Shown here one piece after another: positions 1 to 4,899 of a stretch of DNA of 5,566 bases (position 1 is its first letter; each line of letters begins with the position of its first letter). A program made the translations under genes and the position numbers. The notes under the pieces were generated by a model. The model ran no database searches, had not been told where the DNA came from, and saw nothing but the letters and a program-made list of their open reading frames with translations. The DNA is from Chloroflexota bacterium. GTDB lineage: Bacteria > Chloroflexota > Anaerolineae > UBA1429. The stretch lies in NCBI GenBank assembly GCA_012513725.1, contig JAAZBQ010000660.1:1-5566 (forward strand). The letters run 5' to 3'.

Positions 1-220
1 CAGAGGCCGTGTTGCAGGCCACCACCACCACTGTGGCGCCCTCGGCCTCCAGATAGCGCCCGATCCCCAGGCTCAGCCGGCGGATCTCCTCCGCCGAGCG
101 CGCGCCATACGGGCAGTGGGCAGAGTCTGCCACGTAGAGATAGTCCTGCTCAGGGAGCGCTCGGTAGAGCGCCCGCAGGATCGAGAGCCCCCCGACCCCC
201 GAGTCAAAGACGCCGATCAC
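1..220 (-). CDS. murI: Glutamate racemase, N-terminal part (cut by window edge)
   Basis: This encodes the first 73 residues of glutamate racemase, the cytoplasmic cofactor-independent enzyme that interconverts L- and D-glutamate and supplies D-Glu for peptidoglycan. Seen in the sequence: the N-terminal motif VFDSGVGGLS (residues 4-13, carrying the conserved Asp6-Ser7), ADSAHCPYG (31-39, the family's substrate-loop PYG motif) and VVACNTAS (66-73), whose Cys69 is the first of the two catalytic cysteines. The second catalytic Cys and the rest of the protein lie beyond the window edge. The start is the GTG at 220-218. It overlaps the upstream gene's TGA as GTGA and is preceded by a perfect AGGAGG seven bases away. 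The protein begins only three residues before VFDSG, as is usual for the family. Position 36 is Cys where many homologues have a hydrophobic residue. It is the last visible gene of a three-gene leftward unit. Identification is secure. Confidence 0.95.
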   Translation of the reverse strand, partial: MIGVFDSGVGGLSILRALYRALPEQDYLYVADSAHCPYGARSAEEIRRLSLGIGRYLEAEGATVVVVACNTAS

Positions 221-951
221 CCGGATGCCTCCTGTCTCGACGTGCCGGCCGCCTGCACCAGGGCGGCGAACAGCCGGCGGGTGGCCGCGTCCGCGGGCGC
301 CAGGTTCTCCGGGTGCCATTGCACCCCGACGACAAACCGCCCGTCCTCCGCCTCGATCCCCTCGATGACGCCGTCCGCGGCGACGGCCGTGGTCCGCAGC
401 CCGGGCGCCACCGCATCCACCGCCTGGTGGTGCCGAGAGTTCACCCACACCTCCCCCTCCGGCGCATAGACGGCGGCCAGCCGCGACCCGGGCGCCAGCG
501 CCACGGTGTGCTCCAGGTGCTCGGGCGGGCTGCCCGGGGCGCTGCGGTGCACCAGGGCGCCCGCCACCTGGGAGGGAACGTCCTGGATCAGCGTTCCCCC
601 GGCTGCCACGTTCAGCACCTGGATGCCCCGGCAGATGGCCAGCGTCGGCAGGCCGTCGGCCAGTGCCCAGCACGTCAGGGCGATCTCGAGGGCGTCGCGC
701 TCCTCTTCGACGAGGGTCAGCAGGCCCGAATCCGGACCGCCGTAGCGGTGGGCGGCGACGTCGCCACCACCCGGGAGAAGCAAGCCGTCCAACCGGCCGA
801 ACGCCGCCCGGAGAGCCCCCTCCGGCATGGGGGGCAGGAGCAGGGGCGCTCCGCCCGCCGCGAGGATGGCGTCGCAGTACGAGGAGCGCACGCCGTACTC
901 GACCAGGGGCCCGCGCCCGATGCTGGTGGGGATGCCGATGATGGGATGCAC
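217..951 (-). CDS. Peptidase C26 / gamma-glutamyl hydrolase-like class I glutamine amidotransferase
   Basis: This is a 244-residue cytoplasmic hydrolase of the peptidase C26 branch of class I glutamine amidotransferases, the family of PuuD (gamma-glutamyl-GABA hydrolase). Seen in the sequence: N-terminal IGIPTS (5-10), the oxyanion-region PGGGDV (60-65), the nucleophile elbow LAICRGIQ with Cys107 (104-111), the family segment VNSRHHQAV (170-178), and VGVQWHPE with His213 and Glu215 completing the Cys-His-Glu triad (208-215). The length matches stand-alone PuuD-like enzymes. No signal peptide or synthase domain is present. The start is a GTG with GGAGG six bases upstream. The gene follows the Nudix-GNAT gene by 36 bases and overlaps murI by four. 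Known for the family: members cleave gamma-glutamyl amide bonds. The substrate here cannot be read from sequence, since no putrescine-pathway genes are adjacent. Next to murI, a role in gamma-glutamyl compound turnover or glutamate supply is possible, but that is inference. Confidence 0.9.
   Translation of the reverse strand: MHPIIGIPTSIGRGPLVEYGVRSSYCDAILAAGGAPLLLPPMPEGALRAAFGRLDGLLLPGGGDVAAHRYGGPDSGLLTLVEEERDALEIALTCWALADGLPTLAICRGIQVLNVAAGGTLIQDVPSQVAGALVHRSAPGSPPEHLEHTVALAPGSRLAAVYAPEGEVWVNSRHHQAVDAVAPGLRTTAVAADGVIEGIEAEDGRFVVGVQWHPENLAPADAATRRLFAALVQAAGTSRQEASG
228..233 (-). promoter_or_regulatory. Ribosome binding site of murI inside the end of the C26 gene
   Basis: A perfect AGGAGG (minus strand) lies seven bases before the GTG at 220-218. 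It sits within the last codons of the upstream hydrolase gene (the Gln-Glu-Ala codons). Its strength and spacing fix the murI start and, with the GTGA overlap, suggest translational coupling of the two genes. Confidence 0.85.
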
Positions 952-957
952 AGTGGG

Positions 958-962
958 CCTCC
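958..962 (-). promoter_or_regulatory. Ribosome binding site of the C26 hydrolase gene
   Basis: GGAGG on the minus strand, six bases before the GTG start at 951-949, lies in the 36-base gap after the Nudix-GNAT stop. It supports the GTG as the true start. No terminator hairpin with a T tract is seen in this gap, consistent with one transcript. Confidence 0.75.
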
Positions 963-987
963 GTTCAGGGGTACGCCGTCCCGGGCG

Positions 988-1932
988 TCAGCCGCCGGCA
1001 GGGGGTGCGGGTGGGGCGATCTCGCGGCAGAGGAACAGCCTGCCGCGTTCCGGCTCTTGCAGGAACCCGCAGACCCGGAATCCCGAGTGGGTGAGCAGGA
1101 GCAAGCCGGGGTTGGCCGGATCCACCTCCGCGCGGAGGCGCCGCGCCCCCCGCTCCGCGGCGCGCGCGGCCATGGTGCTCAGCAGGCGCGTGCCGATCCC
1201 CCAGCGGCGATAGTCGGGCAGTACATAGATGTCTCGCAGCTCGATCCCGTCCGGCTCCTGGCCCTCCTCGGCGCCCAAAAAGCCGACGACCTCCGTCCCC
1301 TCCAGGGCCACCAGGAGGACTGCCGTCGGGTGCGCGGCATAGTGCTCCAGTGAGGGTTGCAGGGCGAGGTCCGCCCGGCTGACGAGGCGCGCCACCTGCT
1401 CGAACTCGCCCGGATCGATCTCCCGGCAGGCGATGGTGGCGGCCCGAGCCCACTGCCCGAGGGCTCGACGGTGCAGGGGAAAGGCGATCTCGTCGGGAAG
1501 ATCGTGCGGGCCAAAGAAGCGCGCCTCGGTGGCGTCGGCTCCCGCCTGCAAGGCGCCGCCCACCGCGTGGGCCGCGTAGAGGACCAGCACCCCGCCCGGG
1601 AGCGCCTCGGCCAGGAACGAGTACACCCCGATGAAATCGTCGACCTCGACGCGCAGCCCGGTCTCCTCCAGGGTCTCGCGGACCGCGCTCTCCTCCGGGC
1701 GCTCGCCCGCCTCGGCATAGCCGGCGGGCAGGCCCCACTGGCCGATGCCGGGCTCCACCCCGCGACGCACGAGGAGCACCCGGCCGTCCTCCTCGACGAG
1801 GCAGCCGGCCGCGACGATGGGGTTGACGTAATGGATGTACCCGCAGGCCGGGCAGACCATGCGCTCTCGATCGGCGGCCATGCGCCGCTCCAGCCGCGTC
1901 CCGCAGCGCGGGCAGAATGTGGCGTCGAGCAC
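988..1932 (-). CDS. Zinc-ribbon Nudix hydrolase fused to a GNAT N-acetyltransferase domain
   Basis: This is a 314-residue cytoplasmic two-domain enzyme. An N-terminal zinc ribbon uses Cys7, Cys10, Cys27 and Cys30 (CPRC and CPAC). The Nudix domain (about 38-165) carries a full 23-residue Nudix box at 71-93: Gly71, Glu77, then RETLEETGL with the metal-binding glutamates. After a linker, a GNAT domain spans about 168-306. It includes IYVLPDYRRWGIG (235-247), the acetyl-CoA pyrophosphate-binding motif, and the late segment NPGLLLLTHSGF (274-285). The ribbon-plus-Nudix part resembles ADP-ribose/FAD pyrophosphatase-type Nudix enzymes. The SQPWPFP motif that marks NADH pyrophosphatase NudC is absent, so I do not call it nudC. 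Substrates of both domains are unknown. The start is GTG at 1932, with GGAGGTG very close upstream and no in-frame alternative that keeps the zinc ribbon. It is the first gene of the leftward unit, about 41 bases from a strong predicted promoter. Confidence 0.88.
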   Translation of the reverse strand: MLDATFCPRCGTRLERRMAADRERMVCPACGYIHYVNPIVAAGCLVEEDGRVLLVRRGVEPGIGQWGLPAGYAEAGERPEESAVRETLEETGLRVEVDDFIGVYSFLAEALPGGVLVLYAAHAVGGALQAGADATEARFFGPHDLPDEIAFPLHRRALGQWARAATIACREIDPGEFEQVARLVSRADLALQPSLEHYAAHPTAVLLVALEGTEVVGFLGAEEGQEPDGIELRDIYVLPDYRRWGIGTRLLSTMAARAAERGARRLRAEVDPANPGLLLLTHSGFRVCGFLQEPERGRLFLCREIAPPAPPAGG

Positions 1933-1979
1933 GACACCTCCCCTACGACTCCAGGGACCTCTACCGACTCCCTCCGGGC

Positions 1980-2007
1980 ATTATAGCCGCCAACCCCCAT
2001 CCCTCAA
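1980..2007 (-). promoter_or_regulatory. Sigma70-type promoter of the Nudix-GNAT / C26 / murI unit
   Basis: On the minus strand TTGAGG (2007-2002) and a perfect TATAAT (1985-1980) are separated by 16 bases. This predicts transcription starting near 1973 and a leader of about 41 bases before the GTG at 1932. It is a sequence-match prediction only, but the match is close to consensus and correctly placed for the first gene of the leftward unit. Confidence 0.72.
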
Positions 2008-2042
2008 GTATCCCGGCAGGGGAGGATGGAAGAGACACTCAG

Positions 2043-2066
2043 AGTGAGCATTCTTGAATGCCCACT
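2043..2066. promoter_or_regulatory. 24-bp imperfect dyad, candidate operator
   Basis: AGTGAGCATTC and GAATGCCCACT form 11-base arms with one mismatch around a central TT. The core GCATTCTTGAATGC is perfect apart from that centre. A two-base loop is too tight for a normal RNA hairpin and no T tract follows. A site bound by a dimeric regulator is therefore likelier than a terminator. It lies about 35 bases upstream of the minus-strand -35 box and about 95 bases upstream of the mutS -35 box. The binding protein is unknown. Confidence 0.5.
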
Positions 2067-2092
2067 ACCATCATCGTGCCTTGGCTATGACA

Positions 2093-2107
2093 AGAGCACG
2101 CTGCTCT
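2093..2107. repeat. 15-bp dyad (6-base arms, 3-base centre)
   Basis: AGAGCA-CGC-TGCTCT is a perfect inverted repeat lying 26 bases to the right of the larger dyad, in the middle of the divergent intergenic region. It could be a second regulator site or a small hairpin. Arms this short also arise by chance, so this is a weak call. It does not share the arm sequence of the larger dyad. Confidence 0.35.
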
Positions 2108-2113
2108 ATCGTG

Positions 2114-2152
2114 GAATCCGAATCCTGCCCATCCTGCCCATCCTGTCGAATC
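2114..2152. repeat. Short tandem repeat block upstream of the mutS promoter
   Basis: ATCCTGCCC occurs twice in tandem (2122-2130, 2131-2139) and a third, degenerate unit ATCCTGTCG follows (2140-2148). The block is edged by CGAATC on both sides (2119-2124 and 2147-2152), and GAATCC is itself doubled at 2114-2125. It ends nine bases before the -35 box of the mutS promoter. Whether it is a remnant of a dispersed intergenic repeat or a regulator site cannot be decided from one copy. Confidence 0.6.
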
Positions 2153-2161
2153 TTCCCCACG

Positions 2162-2190
2162 TTGACGAGTTACGTGTCGATCCGTATACT
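2162..2190 (+). promoter_or_regulatory. Sigma70-type promoter of mutS
   Basis: TTGACG (2162-2167) and TATACT (2185-2190) are separated by exactly 17 bases, close to the housekeeping consensus. Transcription would start near 2197, leaving a leader of about 33 bases before the mutS ATG at 2230. The site lies inside the in-frame upstream extension of mutS, which argues against any longer MutS start. Confidence 0.75.
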
Positions 2191-2218
2191 CATCGGCAGC
2201 ATAGCCGGCTGTACCCCC

Positions 2219-2226
2219 AGGGAAGG
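2219..2226 (+). promoter_or_regulatory. Ribosome binding site of mutS
   Basis: A purine-rich AGGGAAGG stands just before the ATG at 2230. The AGGG part is seven bases from the start and the second GG only three bases away. It supports the ATG as the MutS start over in-frame positions further upstream. Confidence 0.65.
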
Positions 2227-2229
2227 ATC

Positions 2230-4899
2230 ATGGCCAACACCGACGCGACCCCCATTCGCCGCCAGTACCTCGAGATCAAGCGCCAACACCGCGACGCCAT
2301 CGTCTTTTTCCGGCTCGGCGACTTTTACGAGACCTTTGACGAGGACGCCCAGATCGCCGCCCGCGAGCTGGACGTGGTGCTCACCTCGCGGAACGTGGCC
2401 AAGGGCCAGCGCGTGCCGATGGCCGGCGTCCCCTACCACGCCGCCGAGGGCTATATCGCCCGGCTCATCGCCCGCGGGTACAAGGTGGCCGTCTGCGAGC
2501 AGCAGGGGGAGCAGGACTCTGGCGGGCTGATGGCCCGCGAGGTGGTGCGCATCGTGACGCCCGGCACCGTCGTAGAGCCGGGGCTGCTGGCCGACAAGCG
2601 CAACAACTATCTCGCCGCCGCCGTATTCTCGCCCCACGGCGTCGGCCTGGCCCACGCCGACATCACCACGGGCGAGTTTGCCACCACCCAGATCGCCCCG
2701 GGCTCCCAACGGGGCGCCGCTGAAGCCGTGTCCGCCGCCCTTCGGGAACTCGAGCGCCTGAACCCCGCCGAACTGGTTCTCTCCGACGGCGGCGAGCCCC
2801 ACACCGCCCAGGGCGCCCCGCCGCCCGAGGAGGTCGCCCGACGCTACCCGGCCCTGGCAGGCTATGAGGCTGCGGTGGCCCTCTTTGACGAGTGGCGGTT
2901 TGAGGCTGGCACCGCCCGGCAGGCCCTCCTGGGGCATTTCCGCGTGAGCACGCTGGCCGGCTACGGCTGCGAGGACCAGCCCCTGGCGGCCCGGGCCGCG
3001 GGCGTGCTCCTCCAGTACCTCCAGGCGCACCAGCCCACTGCCCTCGCGCAGCTCACCCGGCTCGCCACCTATTCGGTGGAGGCCTTTATGGCCCTGGACG
3101 CCCCCACGCGGCGGTGCCTGGAGCTCACCGAGACGATGCGCGGCCGCGCCGCCGAGGGCTCGCTGCTAGACGTCCTCGATCAGACGCTGACCCCCATGGG
3201 CGGCCGCCTCCTCCGTCGTTGGCTCGGGCAGCCCTTGCTGGATCGGGGCGCCATCGAGGAGCGGCTGACCGCCGTCGACGTGGCCTTTCGTAGCGCCCAC
3301 CGGCGCACGGCGCTCCGCGCCGCCCTCAAGGGGTACGCCGACCTCGAGCGCCTCACCAACCGCGTGGTGCAGGGCGTGGCGTTGCCCCGGGAGCTCCTGG
3401 CGCTCCGGGCGGCCCTCGATCGCACCGGGGAGGTTCGCGCCCTCGTCGGGCACCTGGTGGCCGAGAGCGACCTTCCGGAGGCCGGCACGGTCTACCCCCT
3501 CGATGGGCAGGGCCTCGCCCCGGCCGAAGAGGTCGTCGAGGCGATCGGCGCGGCCATCGTCGACGAGCCTCCCGCCACGCTGGCTGCGGGGGGCGTCATC
3601 CGCCGGGGGTACTCGTCCGAGCTGGACGCCATCGAGGACTCGGTGGCCGAATCCAAGCGGTGGGTGGCCCGGCTGGAGAAGGTGGAACGCCAGCGCACCG
3701 GCCTCAAGAGCCTAAAGGTCGGCTACAACAAGGTCTTTGGCTACTATCTCGAGGTCACCAAGGCCAACGGCGAGATGGTGCCGGACGACTATATCCGCAA
3801 GCAGACCCTGGTGAACTCGGAGCGCTACATCACCCCCGAGCTCAAGGACCACGAGGCGCTGATCCTGAACGCGGCGGACCGCACCCAGGAGCTCGAGACG
3901 GCGCTCTACCGGGCGCTCCTGGGCGATCTCGCCGGCCATGCGTCGGCCCTCCTGGCCACCGCCCGCGCCGTCGCCCATCTGGACGTCTACCTGAGCCTCG
4001 CCGAGCACGCCGCCGCCTGTGGCTATGTGCGGCCCGAGCTCGCGGACGACGACCGGCTGGAGATCGTCGGCGGCCGGCACCCCGTCGTCGAGCGGCTGCT
4101 CCCCTCGGGGGCCCTGTTCGTGCCCAACGACGTGCGCCTCTCGGGGGAAGAGGCGGTGCACATCATCACCGGGCCGAACATGAGCGGCAAGTCCACCTTT
4201 CTCCGGCAGGTGGCGCTGATCACCCTCCTGGCGCAGGTGGGCTCCTTTGTGCCCGCCGAGTCGGCCCGTGTCGGCCTGGTGGACCGCATCTTTGCCCGGG
4301 TGGGCGCCCAGGACCAGATCTCCGCCGGGCAGAGCACCTTTATGGTCGAGATGGTCGAGATGGCCAACATCCTGAACCACGCCACCGGCCGCAGCCTGCT
4401 GATCCTCGACGAGGTGGGCCGCGGCACCAGCACCTACGACGGCATCTCCATCGCCTGGTCGGTGGTCGAGTTCCTCCACAACCACCCCCGCCTGCAGTGC
4501 CGAACGCTCTTTGCCACCCACTACCACGAGCTCACCGAACTGGAGGCGCTGTTGCCCCGGGTGCGCAACTATAACGTGGCCGTCGCCCAATCGGGTGAGG
4601 AGATCGTCTTTACCCACCACATCGTGCCCGGTGGGGCGGATCGCTCCTACGGCATCCACGTCGCCCAGATGGCCGGGCTGCCCCGGGCGGTGGTGCACCG
4701 CGCGGAGGAAATCCTGACGGAACTGGAGAGCGGCGACGAGCGCCTCCCGACGCCCCGGCGTATCCGCGAGCCGCAGCAGCTGTACCTCTTTGGCGGCGTG
4801 CATCCGGTCATCGAGGAGCTCCGTAACCTGGACGTCATGTCCATGTCGCCGATCGAGGCGATCAACAAGCTCTACGAACTGCAGCAGAGGTCCGAGTAG
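2230..4899 (+). CDS. mutS: DNA mismatch repair protein MutS
   Basis: This is a complete 889-residue MutS, the dimeric ATPase that recognises mispaired or looped bases and starts mismatch repair. The mismatch-recognition domain carries GDFYETF with the Phe32-Tyr33-Glu34 (F-x-E) wedge, then VPMAGVPYHA and REVVRIVTPGT. Connector and lever regions follow. The clamp region includes KVGYNKVFGYY (to residue 506) and KQTLVNSERYITPELK (524-539). The ATPase domain has Walker A GPNMSGKST (648-656), the signature segment around SAGQSTFMVEM (698-708), Walker B LLILDE (723-728) followed by VGRGTS, and FATHYHEL (761-768). The dimerisation helices include RSYGIHVAQMAGLP. A QLYLF pentapeptide (850-854) looks like a sliding-clamp contact, and the end SPIEAINKLYELQ is family-typical. 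Length fits the MutS1 class and lacks the Smr nuclease domain of MutS2. The ATG at 2230 is chosen because homology begins right after it and a promoter and ribosome site sit just upstream. No mutL is visible nearby. Confidence 0.97.
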   Translation: MANTDATPIRRQYLEIKRQHRDAIVFFRLGDFYETFDEDAQIAARELDVVLTSRNVAKGQRVPMAGVPYHAAEGYIARLIARGYKVAVCEQQGEQDSGGLMAREVVRIVTPGTVVEPGLLADKRNNYLAAAVFSPHGVGLAHADITTGEFATTQIAPGSQRGAAEAVSAALRELERLNPAELVLSDGGEPHTAQGAPPPEEVARRYPALAGYEAAVALFDEWRFEAGTARQALLGHFRVSTLAGYGCEDQPLAARAAGVLLQYLQAHQPTALAQLTRLATYSVEAFMALDAPTRRCLELTETMRGRAAEGSLLDVLDQTLTPMGGRLLRRWLGQPLLDRGAIEERLTAVDVAFRSAHRRTALRAALKGYADLERLTNRVVQGVALPRELLALRAALDRTGEVRALVGHLVAESDLPEAGTVYPLDGQGLAPAEEVVEAIGAAIVDEPPATLAAGGVIRRGYSSELDAIEDSVAESKRWVARLEKVERQRTGLKSLKVGYNKVFGYYLEVTKANGEMVPDDYIRKQTLVNSERYITPELKDHEALILNAADRTQELETALYRALLGDLAGHASALLATARAVAHLDVYLSLAEHAAACGYVRPELADDDRLEIVGGRHPVVERLLPSGALFVPNDVRLSGEEAVHIITGPNMSGKSTFLRQVALITLLAQVGSFVPAESARVGLVDRIFARVGAQDQISAGQSTFMVEMVEMANILNHATGRSLLILDEVGRGTSTYDGISIAWSVVEFLHNHPRLQCRTLFATHYHELTELEALLPRVRNYNVAVAQSGEEIVFTHHIVPGGADRSYGIHVAQMAGLPRAVVHRAEEILTELESGDERLPTPRRIREPQQLYLFGGVHPVIEELRNLDVMSMSPIEAINKLYELQQRSE

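Larger units (their letters stand above)
1933..2229. other. Divergent intergenic regulatory region
   Basis: This 297-base non-coding stretch separates the leftward Nudix-GNAT unit from mutS and is visibly less GC-rich than the genes around it. From left to right it holds the Nudix leader and its ribosome site (GGAGGTG, 1935-1941), a minus-strand promoter (1980-2007), a 24-bp dyad (2043-2066), a 15-bp dyad (2093-2107), a 9-bp tandem repeat block (2114-2152), a plus-strand promoter (2162-2190) and the short mutS leader. A plus-strand open frame continuous with mutS crosses part of it, but this shows no protein-like character. No tRNA or terminator was seen. Confidence 0.75.

Noticed and set aside
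952..987. Possible terminator in the gap between the Nudix-GNAT and C26 genes
   Set aside because: Only short GC-rich complementarity is present, with no T tract. The gap is just long enough for the ribosome site of the next gene.
313..1353. 346-codon open frame on the plus strand opposite the C26 and Nudix-GNAT genes
   Set aside because: It is the antisense of two genes with intact catalytic motifs. The translation is Arg/Gly/Pro/Gln-rich without a fold signature, and it crosses a gene boundary.
988..1932. Naming the Nudix gene nudC because of its four-cysteine zinc ribbon
   Set aside because: The SQPWPFP motif that follows the Nudix box in NADH pyrophosphatases is missing, and the C-terminal part is a GNAT domain.
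1179..2000. 273-codon minus-strand open frame overlapping the Nudix-GNAT gene in another frame
   Set aside because: The Ser/Arg/Ala/Pro-rich composition is that of a frameshifted shadow. The competing frame has complete zinc-ribbon, Nudix and GNAT motifs.
2043..2066. Reading the 24-bp dyad as a transcription terminator
   Set aside because: The centre is only two bases, no T tract follows on either strand, and it lies between divergent promoters rather than after a gene.
2191..2210. Possible small hairpin or AGCCGGCT palindrome in the mutS leader
   Set aside because: The stem would be only about four to five pairs. An eight-base GC palindrome is common by chance in DNA of this composition, and nothing suggests a riboswitch or attenuator.
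2170..3030. 286-codon open frame on the minus strand opposite the start of mutS
   Set aside because: It mirrors the mutS codons and would begin inside MutS coding sequence. No motif or ribosome site supports it.
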